Positions 9,274-19,854 of a DNA stretch of 64,000 nt are shown one piece after another; positions within the stretch are counted from its first letter, which is position 1; every line of letters starts with the position of its first letter. The notes below the pieces were generated by a model. That model worked only from the letters and a program-made list of their open reading frames with translations, searched no databases and was not told where the DNA came from. The stretch is from NCBI RefSeq assembly GCF_002286815.1, contig NZ_MUNM01000050.1:1-64000 (forward strand), read 5' to 3'. Origin of the DNA: Pseudomonas sp. PICF141. Lineage in GTDB: Bacteria; Pseudomonadota; Gammaproteobacteria; Pseudomonadales; Pseudomonadaceae. The position numbers were made by a program, and so were the translations under genes.

Positions 9274-9305
9274 AAAACCCGTCGTGGGAAACCACGACGG
9301 GTTTT
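9274..9305 (+). terminator. Terminator after the DUF1127 gene
   Basis: A perfect 14-base stem (AAAACCCGTCGTGG, 9274-9287, and its complement 9292-9305) with a GAAA loop; the stem itself ends in TTTT and is followed by GTCGTTTT. It could work in both directions. Confidence 0.9.
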
Positions 9306-9539
9306 GTCGTTTTGGAGCTTATATTTGACCGACAGAACAAAAGCCACCAACAGGTACAGTTTATAGTTCAGATGAGTTAAACCAGTACAGTTTCGGCATT
9401 AACATCCTCTCTTGGCAGACAGGGGCTGTTCTAACCGATAGGCACAGGCCTAATATCCAGATAGAACGTGGCGATCGCTTTAAAACAGGCATCTGATCCC
9501 GAGCCACTTCTAAATCGGTCTATCCAAAGGAGCTACCCC
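9306..9539. promoter_or_regulatory. Upstream region of the DUF2388 cluster with two more GTACAGTTT sites
   Basis: No gene is seen between the DUF1127 terminator and the first DUF2388 gene. CAGGTACAGTTT (9351-9362) and CCAGTACAGTTT (9382-9393) are direct repeats whose equivalent positions are 31 bases apart, about three helical turns, so a dimer or tandem regulator could bind one face. They repeat the motif found before the DUF1127 gene, which suggests that the two transcription units share a regulator. The ribosome site AAAGGAG lies just before 9540. Confidence 0.5.
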
Positions 9540-9857
9540 ATGTCCCGTCTTCGCCTGCTCAGTGCTGCCGCTCTGCTTGCCGTTGCTGCCAATTCCCACG
9601 CCACAAGCTTTATCGTGACCACCGATTCCATTGTTGGTGGACTGAAGGCGTCCTCTGACGCAACGTCGGATGTATCGTCTTCTTTTCGCGACGACAAAAT
9701 CGTCCGTGCAGCCCGTGACGATGCCGCTAGCTTCGTCGCCAGTGAAGGCGCCATTCGTGGCGTGAAACTGGAAAGCGCTCTCGACCATATCCGCCAACAA
9801 GCTCCACAACTGAATGCAACTGACGCACAGCTGGCCCAGGCCATCCTGACGATCTAA
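9540..9857 (+). CDS. Secreted DUF2388 family protein, first of three
   Basis: A 105-residue protein with a Sec signal peptide (cleavage likely after NSHA, near residue 22) and a small mature domain of the Pseudomonas-specific DUF2388 family. The conserved core is ARDDAASFVASEGAIRG, followed by an amphipathic helix and the ending QLAQAILTI. The ATG at 9540 follows AAAGGAG; the longer frame from 9468 lacks a signal peptide at its start. First of three tandem paralogues that precede a DUF4105 gene. Function unknown; export to the periplasm or beyond is inferred from the signal peptide. Confidence 0.85.
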   Translation: MSRLRLLSAAALLAVAANSHATSFIVTTDSIVGGLKASSDATSDVSSSFRDDKIVRAARDDAASFVASEGAIRGVKLESALDHIRQQAPQLNATDAQLAQAILTI

Positions 9858-9964
9858 GCGACAGCTCAGAAGCGGGGCACGCCCGTCGTGTCCCCATGTT
9901 TCGGCGCTGGCTCTAGCCCGGGCATTGCGCTAGCCTTGGGACTCGCTTTCAGCCATCGAGTCTC

Positions 9965-10282
9965 ATGCGTTTTCTTCCAAGCCTTTCGATCACTGCGGTT
10001 TTTCTTGCGGCTTGCTGGTCGGGTTCGGCCCACGCCTTCGATGCTTTCAATCTGTCTACACAAGGCACTGTGGCCAGTGGTTACGCCTCCAGCATGGTGA
10101 CCTCCGCGCCCTTCGACCATAAACTGCTGATCGCCGCCCGGGATGACGCTGCCGCGTTCATTGCCAGTGACGGTCAGCTGCGAGGATCACACCTGGAGGC
10201 CGCGTTGATTTACCTGCGCCGGACCCAGCCAAAACTTCATGCCAGCGACCTTGAACTGGCGCAAGCAATTCTCGTCCAATAG
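9965..10282 (+). CDS. Secreted DUF2388 family protein, second of three
   Basis: A 105-residue paralogue of the preceding gene. It has a signal peptide ending near AHA (residue 24) and the core ARDDAAAFIASDGQLRGSHL with the C-terminal LELAQAILVQ. The N-terminal part of the mature protein (FDAFNLSTQGTVASG) differs most from the other two copies and lacks their TSD block, so it is the most diverged copy. The 107-base gap to the first copy shows no clear terminator. Function unknown. Confidence 0.85.
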   Translation: MRFLPSLSITAVFLAACWSGSAHAFDAFNLSTQGTVASGYASSMVTSAPFDHKLLIAARDDAAAFIASDGQLRGSHLEAALIYLRRTQPKLHASDLELAQAILVQ

Positions 10283-10310
10283 TTATCCATTGTTCCTCCG
10301 GAGTCGTTCC

Positions 10311-10631
10311 ATGCGTAGCCCGCTGATTGCTGCCACCCTTGGCCTGCTGTTGTTGGCCAATGTGGCCCAGGCGCAAACCCTGGTAGCCACCAGTAACATC
10401 ATCATTCGTGCTTCCGAACGCACGCTTGATTTCACTTCCGACACCACCACTTCCATTCGCGATTCGAAGATCGTTCGTGAAGCCCACGACGATGCGGCCA
10501 GTTTCGTCGCCAGCGACGGTGAAATACGTGGTGCGCACCTGGAAGCGGCCTTCGACACCTTGCGCACTCGCGTACCGCAAGCCCGCGACGCCAGTGATCA
10601 GGTTCTCGCCGAAGCCATCCTCGCACTGTGA
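10311..10631 (+). CDS. Secreted DUF2388 family protein, third of three
   Basis: A 106-residue paralogue, closest to the first copy. Signal peptide cleavage is likely after AQA (residue 21), and the core is AHDDAASFVASDGEIRGAHL. The ATG at 10311 is preceded by TCCGGAG; the longer frame from 10239 overlaps the second gene and is rejected. Its TGA lies inside the GTGA that starts the DUF4105 gene, so translation of the two is coupled. Function unknown. Confidence 0.85.
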   Translation: MRSPLIAATLGLLLLANVAQAQTLVATSNIIIRASERTLDFTSDTTTSIRDSKIVREAHDDAASFVASDGEIRGAHLEAAFDTLRTRVPQARDASDQVLAEAILAL

Positions 10632-12589
10632 AGTCCCTAGGCGCCTGGCTGCTGGCCGGGGTTGTGTTGCTGCTTGGCAACACAGCTCAGGCCGGCCTGC
10701 AACTACGACTCAAGACCGACGGTCTGAGCCCAGCGCAACAGCAGGCCACTCAGGCGCTGATTGATGAAGCCATGCAGGCGTTACCACCGCGTTTCATCGA
10801 GCAACTGGACCGGCGCATTGACGTTGGCTGGACCGACAACATGCCAAGTGATGCTTACGGCCAGGCGTCACTGGTGTCTGAGCTCGACCTGAATCGCAAT
10901 CTGCTCGCCAGCCTCACCAACGGCAGCGCCGCAACCCAAAAGACGTATCGCCCCCACGGCACCGTCCGCCGGGAAATGCTCGCCACGGTGCTACACGAAC
11001 TCACCCATATTTATGACCGTGCGCGTCTGTGGCCAGACGCCGAGCGCACGCTGATCCAGCGCTGCAAACAACGTAACAACAGCTCCGGGCTGATCGGCAT
11101 CCCCGACCAATGCCGTGGGCAGACAGAGCGACGCTGGACCCTCAGCGATGACCCTCGCCTGCTGGATTTGGCCGGCTGGCCGCAATACGTCGGTCGGCGC
11201 GGCGAGCGTGAACAGCACAACCGGCAGATTGCGCGCAGCCCGGACATCTACGAGACGAGCAGCCCCAAAGAGTTCGTCGCGGTCAACATGGAGTATTTCC
11301 TTCTCGACCCAAGCTATGCCTGCCGTCGTCCTGCGCTGTATCGCTACTACAAGGAACATTTCGGCTGGGCGCCAGCCGCCAAAGACACATGCGCCCAATC
11401 ATTCGCCTTCCTTAATGCGGGTAACGACTTTGCCAAGCTGCCCTTGGGCCAGGTCGATCCGAAACGGGTTTATGCCGTTGACTATCTTTTGGCCGAAGCC
11501 AACCAGAACTGGGTCAGCCGCTGGGGCCACAGCATGTTGCGACTGGTGATCTGTGCGCCGGGTCGGCCTCGTGGGCCGGATTGTCGACTGGATCTGGATC
11601 AACATCTGGTGTTGTCCTACCGCGCCTTCGTCGGGGACGTACAGCTGTCGAGCTGGGACGGGCTGGTGGGTAAATACCCCTCGCGCCTGTTTGTCTTGCC
11701 GCTGGCCCAGGTGATCGACGAATACACCAAGACCGAACTGCGCAGCCTGGCTTCCGTGCCGCTGAACCTGTCGCCCAGTGAGGTCGAAGACGTGGTGGAA
11801 CACGCTGCGGAAATGCACTGGAGTTACGACGGCAACTATTTTTTCCTGTCCAACAACTGCGCGGTAGAGGGCCTGAAATTGCTGCGCAGCAGCACCAACA
11901 ATGCGCAATTGGTCGGCCTCGACAGCATCATGCCCAACGGTTTGCTGGAAGTGCTCAAGGGCCGCGGGCTGGCAGATACCAGCGTATTGGATGATCCCCG
12001 CGAAGCGTTGCGTCTGGGCTATCGTTTCGACTCCTTCCGCGATCGTTATCAAGCGATGTTCGAAGTGCTGAAAAAGCATTTGCCGATCAAGCAGGACAAG
12101 GTCGAGGACTGGCTGTCCTTGAAAGCTGAGGAACGCCGCAAATGGATTGATCAGGCTGACTTACGCACCAGCGCGGCATTGCTGCTGCTGGAGCAGGCCA
12201 GTTTCCGTCAGCAGATGGTGCTGGCCCAGGACGAAGTGAAGCAACGTTATCTGGGTGCTCGAGAATTGAAGAATGGCAGCATGGACAAGGCCAATGCGAC
12301 CTTGCAGCAGATTCTCGCCAGCAGCGGTTTCCTTAGCCGTCCGGCCGAACTGCTCGGCAGCGGTGGCTATGGTTTGCCGCAACCGAATGAGTGGACGCGC
12401 CTTGAGTCGCAAAGCAGTCTGCGCCAGAAGCAGCTACAAGCGCTGACCGGGGATCTGGACAAAGAAGTCAGAGCACTGCTCGATCCAGGTCGCGCCGCCG
12501 AAATGGCCGCCAACGAAGCCAATCTGAAGCAGGTTGGCGAGCATTTGCGCAAGCTGCACAAGGCTGCAGGTGGGTTGGAGTTGCCCTGA
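10628..12589 (+). CDS. Exported DUF4105 protein with HExxH metalloprotease-like N terminus
   Basis: A 653-residue exported protein (signal peptide ending at AQA, residue 22). Two possible active sites can be seen. The N-terminal part has HELTH at residues 123-127, a zinc-peptidase motif. The middle part is the DUF4105 domain, with RWGHSML (His301) and NNCAVEGLKLL (Cys411); a His before a Cys in an NC motif resembles permuted papain-like (NlpC/P60, LRAT-like) enzymes, so a cysteine hydrolase is inferred. The C-terminal 180 residues are helical and charged. It starts at GTG 10628 inside the stop of the third DUF2388 gene (GTGA overlap). The coupling suggests that the DUF2388 proteins are partners or substrates. 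Function unproven. Confidence 0.8.
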   Translation: MKSLGAWLLAGVVLLLGNTAQAGLQLRLKTDGLSPAQQQATQALIDEAMQALPPRFIEQLDRRIDVGWTDNMPSDAYGQASLVSELDLNRNLLASLTNGSAATQKTYRPHGTVRREMLATVLHELTHIYDRARLWPDAERTLIQRCKQRNNSSGLIGIPDQCRGQTERRWTLSDDPRLLDLAGWPQYVGRRGEREQHNRQIARSPDIYETSSPKEFVAVNMEYFLLDPSYACRRPALYRYYKEHFGWAPAAKDTCAQSFAFLNAGNDFAKLPLGQVDPKRVYAVDYLLAEANQNWVSRWGHSMLRLVICAPGRPRGPDCRLDLDQHLVLSYRAFVGDVQLSSWDGLVGKYPSRLFVLPLAQVIDEYTKTELRSLASVPLNLSPSEVEDVVEHAAEMHWSYDGNYFFLSNNCAVEGLKLLRSSTNNAQLVGLDSIMPNGLLEVLKGRGLADTSVLDDPREALRLGYRFDSFRDRYQAMFEVLKKHLPIKQDKVEDWLSLKAEERRKWIDQADLRTSAALLLLEQASFRQQMVLAQDEVKQRYLGARELKNGSMDKANATLQQILASSGFLSRPAELLGSGGYGLPQPNEWTRLESQSSLRQKQLQALTGDLDKEVRALLDPGRAAEMAANEANLKQVGEHLRKLHKAAGGLELP

Positions 12590-12597
12590 AAACAAAA

Positions 12598-12626
12598 AGG
12601 GCTTCAGAACGTAGTCCTGAAGCCCT
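12598..12626 (-). terminator. Terminator of trpBA
   Basis: AGGGCTTCAG (12598-12607) pairs with CTGAAGCCCT (12617-12626). Read on the minus strand the stem is followed by TTTTTGTTTT, so it ends trpBA transcription; on the plus strand there is no T-tract after it. Confidence 0.85.
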
Positions 12627-12676
12627 CGGTCTTGCTGTCAGTCTGTGCCGCGAGGCTCTGTATCAGAACTTTGCTT

Positions 12677-13488
12677 TCAGCTGACCCGCGCTTTACGCAC
12701 GCCGTCGGACAAGGCTGCGCACAAGCTGAGTACGCCCTCCACAGCCTGATCCGGTGTCGAGGCATTGGCGATGTGATCGATCAGCGCCGAGCCCACCACC
12801 ACACCGTCGGCCAGACGCGCGATGGACGCCGCTTGCTCCGGTGTGCGGATACCAAAACCGATGCTGATCGGCAGATCGGTATGCCGACGCAGACGGGTGA
12901 CGGCTTCTTCGACATGTTCCAGAGTCGCTGCGCCCGCACCGGTCACACCTGCTACTGACACGTAATAAACAAAGCCGGAGCTGCCGTTCAATACAGTCGG
13001 CAAGCGCACGTCATCCGTCGTCGGCGTGGTCAGGCGAATGAAGTCCAGGCCCGCTGCCTGTGCCGGCTCGCACAGCTCGGCGTTATGCTCGGGCGGCAAG
13101 TCGACCACGATCAGGCCATCGACACCCGCCTCTTTGGCTTCAGCGATGAAACGTGGCACGCCGTACATGTGAATCGGGTTGAAGTAACCCATCAGCACCA
13201 GCGGCGTGTCGCTATTGCCTTCGCGGAACTCGCGCACCATTTGCAGGGTTTTGGCCAGGTTCTGTTTGGCGCCCAAGGCACGAATGTTGGCCAGTTGAAT
13301 CGCCGGGCCATCGGCCATCGGATCGGTGAAAGGCATGCCCAACTCGATCACGTCGGCACCCGCTCCCGGCAAGCCTTTGAGGATCGCCAGAGACGTGTCG
13401 TAGCCCGGATCGCCGGCGGTCACGAAGGTCACCAGGGCGGCGCGGTTCTGTTCCTTGAGTTCGGCAAAACGCGTTTGCAGGCGGCTCA

Positions 13489-13489
<1 letters not shown>
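12677..13489 (-). CDS. trpA: Tryptophan synthase alpha subunit
   Basis: A 270-residue TIM-barrel enzyme that cleaves indole-3-glycerol phosphate to indole, which passes to TrpB. Catalytic Glu49 (DVIELGMPF) and Asp60 (DPMADGP) match the Salmonella numbering, and FVTAGDPG is at 22-29. The ATG at 13489 overlaps the trpB stop by one base (TGATG), so expression is coupled; the longer frame to 13687 lies inside trpB and is rejected. Divergent trpI probably activates the pair when indoleglycerol phosphate builds up, as known in pseudomonads. Confidence 0.97.
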
Positions 13490-15726
<2,237 letters not shown>

Positions 15727-15730
<4 letters not shown>

Positions 15731-16053
15731 TTACCGCGCTTGCACAGCAGATAGGCGGCCAAAAGACCTAGCGCACCGACTGCGACACCGGCTGTAGTCC
15801 AAGGGTGTTGCTGGGCGTAGTCACGTGTCGCGATCCCGGTTTCACGGGTTTTGACCTTGACCTCTTCATAGGCATCGGAGAGCAGATGGCGCGAATGCTT
15901 CAGCGCGTTCTCGGCGTTGATTTTCAGCGTTTTAAGGGTTTTACGCGATTCGTCCGAGGCGTCGTCCTTCAGGCTTTCCAACGATTTCAGCAGACTCTCG
16001 ATCTCGGCTTCCATGCTTTGCAATGAGGCTTTACGTAACGAGGTGTTGGCCAT
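15727..16053 (-). CDS. DUF883 family protein (ElaB/YqjD-like)
   Basis: A 108-residue protein with a long amphipathic helical N-terminal region rich in Lys, Glu and Ser (residues 5-75) and one C-terminal transmembrane helix ([19 protein letters not shown]) ending in a basic KRGN tail. ElaB/YqjD-type proteins are inner-membrane, tail-anchored and associate with ribosomes in stationary-phase E. coli. Such a role here is inferred from family only. It is convergent with trpI and overlaps its stop by four bases. Confidence 0.85.
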
Positions 16054-16206
16054 GGTGAATCTCCTGCATTGTTGAGTTGCGTGTGTTGGTTGGGACTTCA
16101 GGGGTTCCAGAAAGTGCAGTAAATCTGAATTTCGCCTCGGATTGGTCGACGGAAGAAATAAGAAAAATCACTGCTAGGCTGTATTTCACATCCTTAGGAG
16201 AACGCC

Positions 16207-16422
16207 ATGACTGACCATCACACCTACAAGAAAGTCGAGCTGGTCGGCTCATCCACCACCAGCATTGAAGATGCCATCAATAATGCACTGGCCGAAGCCA
16301 ACAAAAGTCTGAAATACATGGAATGGTTCGAAGTGACCGAAACCCGGGGGCACATAAAAGACGGCAAAGCGGCACACTTTCAAGTGACGCTCAAGGTCGG
16401 ATTCCGGATTGCCAGTAGCTGA
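16207..16422 (+). CDS. Dodecin flavin-binding protein
   Basis: A 71-residue dodecin. These small proteins form 12-subunit shells that store or buffer flavins. Family features are YKKVELVGSS at the start, the helix SIEDAINNALAEA, and MEWFEVTETRG, which contains the flavin-stacking Trp39. The ATG at 16207 follows TTAGGAG. Single gene; a flavin-dependent monooxygenase lies nearby at 16.8 kb but on the other strand. Confidence 0.93.
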   Translation: MTDHHTYKKVELVGSSTTSIEDAINNALAEANKSLKYMEWFEVTETRGHIKDGKAAHFQVTLKVGFRIASS

Positions 16423-16551
16423 GTTTGAAGTCCGCCTTCTGAACTTGCGCGCCGGCCGAATGCCATAGGGAATGGCAAAGCTACGTGGTGAGTGCCTCCG
16501 GCCGATCGCTGGATGCGCTCCCTCTATTGATCCGACCAGGGGGTGCAACCC

Positions 16552-16776
16552 ATGAAGAAGTTTATTCTGGCGATAGGTTTGTTGAGCCTTGCGGGAACAG
16601 CCTTTGCCCAGGGCAAATCGTGCGACGAGCTGAAAGCCGAGATCTCGGCGAAACTGGATGCCAAGGGGGTTTCCGATTACACACTGGAGATCGTCGACAA
16701 AGGTGCTGCTGCTGACGGAAAAGTTGTTGGCACCTGCGAAAAAGGCGCCAGGCAAATCGTCTACAAACAGGGCTGA
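16552..16776 (+). CDS. Small periplasmic DUF1161 protein, copy 1
   Basis: A 74-residue protein with a signal peptide (cleavage likely after AFA, residue 19). The mature domain is of the DUF1161 family: KSCDELKAEISAKLDAKGV, VVGTCEKG and a C-terminal IVYKQG strand. Two cysteines conserved in both copies in this window suggest one disulfide bond. The ATG at 16552 is used because AGGGGGTG lies just upstream. A strong terminator follows. Function unknown. Confidence 0.85.
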   Translation: MKKFILAIGLLSLAGTAFAQGKSCDELKAEISAKLDAKGVSDYTLEIVDKGAAADGKVVGTCEKGARQIVYKQG

Positions 16777-16790
16777 CGCCTTCGAAAATG

Positions 16791-16820
16791 AAAAAGCCGA
16801 CGCAATGGCGTCGGCTTTTT
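16791..16820. terminator. Bidirectional terminator between DUF1161 and the flavin monooxygenase gene
   Basis: AAAAAGCCGACGC (16791-16803) and GCGTCGGCTTTTT (16808-16820) form a perfect 13-base stem with an AATG loop. A and T tracts on both sides let it serve both convergent genes. Confidence 0.92.
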
Positions 16821-16839
16821 TGTAGGCGCTGTTTGCGTC

Positions 16840-17841
16840 TCAGCCCTTCATGACCTGGGCCAGCAACTCGTAGGAATGCAGGCGATCGGCATGTTCGTAC
16901 AGGTCACAGGTAAAAATCAGCTCATCGGCCTGTGTCTGTTCGATCAGCACTTCCAGTTTGGCGCGAATTTTCTGCGGGCTGCCGACCATGGCAAGACCCA
17001 GGAAATCACCGACTGCTTCTTTCTCATGAGGCAGCCACAGACCGTCCATGGTCTTCACGGGCGGGCGTTGCACCAGGCTCTGGCCACGCATCAACGCGAG
17101 AATCCGCTGGTAGACCGAAGTGGCCAGATAATCGGCTTGCTCATCGGTGTCCGCGGCCACCAGTGGCACGCCGAGCATCACGTAAGGCTGATCCAATACC
17201 GCTGAAGGTTTGAAGTGGTTGCGGTAGACGCGAATCGCCTCATGCATGAAGCGCGGTGCGAAATGTGAGGCGAACGCGTAGGGCAAACCGCGCTCACCCG
17301 CCAACTGCGCACTGAACAGGCTCGAACCCAACAACCAGATCGGGACATTCGTGCCGGTACCCGGCATGGCAATTATCCGCTGGCCTGGCGTACGTGGGCC
17401 GAGGTAGCTCATCAGTTCGGTCACATCCTGCGGAAAATCATCGGCGCTGCCGGAGCGTTCACGGCGCAGGGCACGGGCGGTCATTTGATCGGAGCCAGGC
17501 GCGCGTCCCAGGCCCAGATCGATCCGCCCCGGATACAGGCTTTCAAGGGTGCCGAACTGTTCGGCGATCACCAGTGGCGCGTGGTTGGGCAGCATCACGC
17601 CACCTGAACCGACACGAATGGTCGAAGTGCCGCCAGCCAGATAACCCAGCAGGACCGAGGTCGCCGAACTGGCGATCCCGTCCATGTTGTGGTGCTCGGC
17701 GACCCAAAAGCGGTTGTAGCCGAATTTTTCCACATGCTGCGCCAGGTCCAGGGAATTGTGCAGGGACTGGGCCGCACTGCCGTTTTCCCGCACGGGCACC
17801 AGATCAAGGGCCGAGAACTTGATATCGGATAGTCGTTTCAT
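16840..17841 (-). CDS. LLM class flavin-dependent oxidoreductase (luciferase-like)
   Basis: A 333-residue member of the bacterial luciferase-like superfamily, of the short-form MsnO8/YhbW type. It has the TIM-barrel start [32 protein letters not shown] and the flavin-site segment [17 protein letters not shown]. These enzymes use reduced FMN and oxygen; the substrate cannot be read from sequence. The ATG at 17841 ([10 protein letters not shown]) is the family start; 25 extra residues upstream are rejected. Transcribed alone, convergent with the DUF1161 gene. Confidence 0.88.
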   Translation of the reverse strand: MKRLSDIKFSALDLVPVRENGSAAQSLHNSLDLAQHVEKFGYNRFWVAEHHNMDGIASSATSVLLGYLAGGTSTIRVGSGGVMLPNHAPLVIAEQFGTLESLYPGRIDLGLGRAPGSDQMTARALRRERSGSADDFPQDVTELMSYLGPRTPGQRIIAMPGTGTNVPIWLLGSSLFSAQLAGERGLPYAFASHFAPRFMHEAIRVYRNHFKPSAVLDQPYVMLGVPLVAADTDEQADYLATSVYQRILALMRGQSLVQRPPVKTMDGLWLPHEKEAVGDFLGLAMVGSPQKIRAKLEVLIEQTQADELIFTCDLYEHADRLHSYELLAQVMKG

Positions 17842-18081
17842 AAACCTGCTTCTCCAAATGGGGTAAGCAGGTTTTGTCACGAACGAAAACCTGCCGAGTC
17901 TATAAGCGTGTTCCATGCAATGAGGGCATATACCCGAGTTTCAATAGGAGGGACAAAATTCCTGCGCCATTAGAAGACTGATCAGATGAGATGAACTTTG
18001 CCTGACGGTCTATCCTCAGAACCCTGGCAACCGAAAACCACGAAGGCGCGACGTTGCGCGCCGAATCTTGAGGAGGCAGAT

Positions 18082-18513
18082 ATGGCTATCACGAAGAAAG
18101 CATCGGCTCATTGGGAAGGTGATCTGAAAACCGGTATTGGCTCGATTTCCACTGAAACCGGCGTTCTCAGGGATGCGCCCTACGGTTTCAAGGCTCGTTT
18201 CGAGGGCGGTAAAGGCACCAATCCGGAAGAACTGATCGGCGCGGCTCACGCGGGCTGTTTTTCCATGGCGTTTTCAATGATTCTCGGCGAGGCGGGCCTC
18301 AAGGCTGACAGCATCGACACCAATGCCGAGGTCACCCTGGACCAGGTAGAAGGCGGCTTTGCGATCACGGCGGTAAAACTGATTCTCAAGGCGAAAATCC
18401 CCGGGGCGAATCAGGCGCAATTCGAGGAGCTGAGCAACAAAGCCAAAGAAGGCTGCCCGGTATCCAAAGTACTGAATGCAAAAATCAGCCTGGATGCGAC
18501 CTTGGTCAGCTGA
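18082..18513 (+). CDS. osmC: OsmC family peroxiredoxin
   Basis: A 143-residue OsmC-type thiol peroxidase that reduces organic hydroperoxides. The two redox cysteines sit in AHAGCFSMAFS and KEGCPVSKVL. The N-terminal ITKKASAHWEGDLKTGIGSIS is typical of OsmC rather than Ohr. The ATG at 18082 follows GAGGAGG at good spacing. Often RpoS- or stress-controlled; no operator was identified here. Confidence 0.92.
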   Translation: MAITKKASAHWEGDLKTGIGSISTETGVLRDAPYGFKARFEGGKGTNPEELIGAAHAGCFSMAFSMILGEAGLKADSIDTNAEVTLDQVEGGFAITAVKLILKAKIPGANQAQFEELSNKAKEGCPVSKVLNAKISLDATLVS

Positions 18514-18532
18514 TCATGGGTTGATACGGGGT

Positions 18533-18581
18533 AAAAGATCGCGGCCTTCGCGGGCTCCCTTGCGCAGGTTGCGGTCTTTTT
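18533..18581 (+). terminator. Terminator after osmC
   Basis: AAAAGATCGC (18533-18542) pairs, with one G-T wobble, with GCGGTCTTTT (18571-18580), followed by more T. The loop contains CCTTCGCGGGC, which matches a REP core and may be a REP remnant. Confidence 0.75.
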
Positions 18582-18679
18582 TTGCCCTGAAACATAATCT
18601 GACAGACAAAACTGTGGTCGAATAAACGACAGCAGCTTGAGCGCATTACCGTGCGCGCTGCCTCAAGGGAGCTTCAACC

Positions 18680-18913
18680 ATGAAACGTTTTGCCTTCGCG
18701 ATTATCTGTTGCACGCTGGCCACATCGGCCCTCGCGGCACCGAAATCCTGTGAGGAACTCAAGGCCGAGATCGAAGCCAAGATTCAAGCCAACAACGTCT
18801 CGTCCTATACCCTGGAAATCGTCACCAATGACGAAGTCCACGATCAGAACATGGTCGTGGGTTCATGCGAATACGGCACCAAGAAAATCATTTATCAAAA
18901 AAATGATCGCTGA
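18680..18913 (+). CDS. Small periplasmic DUF1161 protein, copy 2
   Basis: A 77-residue paralogue of the gene at 16.55 kb. It has a signal peptide (cleavage likely after LAA, residue 20) and the same pattern: KSCEELKAEIEAKIQANNV, SYTLEIV, VVGSCEYGTKKIIYQK. Both conserved cysteines are kept. The ATG at 18680 follows AAGGGAG. Convergent with the lipoprotein gene, whose stop is only six bases away. Function unknown. Confidence 0.85.
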   Translation: MKRFAFAIICCTLATSALAAPKSCEELKAEIEAKIQANNVSSYTLEIVTNDEVHDQNMVVGSCEYGTKKIIYQKNDR

Positions 18914-18919
18914 TTCGCC

Positions 18920-19339
18920 TCATATGACGCAGTTGGCCAGCCGATCTTCGGCGACAATTTCCCGCTTGGCATTGTAGAGCCGGGCGCTGGGGGTGAACGC
19001 TATAGAACGGGCTTCCAGCAGATAACGCTGGCCGGCCTCGAAATGGTCGTAGTTGATGGTCAGGTAGCACAGCCGCTCCAGCGGAGCATTCATCAGGCCC
19101 GAGCCTCCACCAAACACTTCAAAATCGAAACGCACTCTCAGTTCATGGCTACCCGGGGTGACCTGGAAGTATCTCCCGTCACTCAGCCGCTGGTTATCGA
19201 GCCGGTCGGCCATCAGCAGTTTCCCGCCGGGGCTCGGCGTGGCGAAGTCGACCCAGGCCATTTGCGGATTGACCGCCGGTAACGGGCTCGTACAACCGAC
19301 GAAAACGCCTGCTGCGAGCAACAGCAACAACCTGCGCAT
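18920..19339 (-). CDS. Putative lipoprotein, paralogue of the next gene
   Basis: A 139-residue predicted lipoprotein with lipobox FVGC (Cys16). The mature part shares with its neighbour the motif RYFQVTPGSHELRVRF, the segment HFEAGQRYLLEARSIAF and a C-terminal LANCVI. No Asp follows the lipid Cys, which is compatible with an outer-membrane destination. It follows the paralogous gene on the same strand with a 40-base gap, so they form a two-gene unit from a duplication. The PGSH and GQRY motifs suggest a small beta-rich fold; function unknown. Confidence 0.8.
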   Translation of the reverse strand: MRRLLLLLAAGVFVGCTSPLPAVNPQMAWVDFATPSPGGKLLMADRLDNQRLSDGRYFQVTPGSHELRVRFDFEVFGGGSGLMNAPLERLCYLTINYDHFEAGQRYLLEARSIAFTPSARLYNAKREIVAEDRLANCVI

Positions 19340-19379
19340 GATGAATATCCCAAGGACTGATTATTCAGCATAGCCTCGA

Positions 19380-19796
19380 TCAGGTACGTTGGCAGCCTGC
19401 CGGTGTGCCCTGTCCAATCACTTTTCGCTGCTGATCGTAGAGCTTCGCCCATGGCCGAAAGCCGATATTCCCGGCTTGCAGCTGATACCGCTGACCGGCG
19501 TTGAAGTCCTTGAATTTCACATTCAGCTGGCAGTCGCGCCACAGCGGTTGCGCGTTGGGGCCAATGTTGGTTGGCTGGACTGCGAACAAGTAGCGAACCG
19601 TCAGCTTATGGCTACCGGGTTGTACCTCGAAATAGCGCTTGTCGATGGAAGCCTTGTCATCGACTTCTATCGCTTGCAGCGCGGTGTCTTCCTGTCGTGT
19701 ATCCAGATCGATCCATGCCTGTGAAGGATCAGGAGTAGGCAATCCAGCACAACCGGCCAGCATCAGCAGGCCTCCCGTCAGCATCAACTTGCGCAT
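19380..19796 (-). CDS. Putative lipoprotein, paralogue of the previous gene
   Basis: A 138-residue predicted lipoprotein, lipobox MLAGC (Cys16). Shared motifs with its partner are RYFEVQPGSHKLTVRY, DFNAGQRYQLQAGNIGF and a final GCQRT cysteine. The ATG at 19796 gives a proper lipoprotein signal; the frame extends to 19952 but the added residues have no signal character and overlap the divergent peptidase gene. Divergent from the HELAH lipoprotein peptidase, whose start is 58 bases away. Function unknown. Confidence 0.8.
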   Translation of the reverse strand: MRKLMLTGGLLMLAGCAGLPTPDPSQAWIDLDTRQEDTALQAIEVDDKASIDKRYFEVQPGSHKLTVRYLFAVQPTNIGPNAQPLWRDCQLNVKFKDFNAGQRYQLQAGNIGFRPWAKLYDQQRKVIGQGTPAGCQRT

Positions 19797-19854
19797 AGCG
19801 GAGCTCCAATAGGCGGGATAGTCTTGCGGGCAGACTTTCCAGGGATGATTTATT

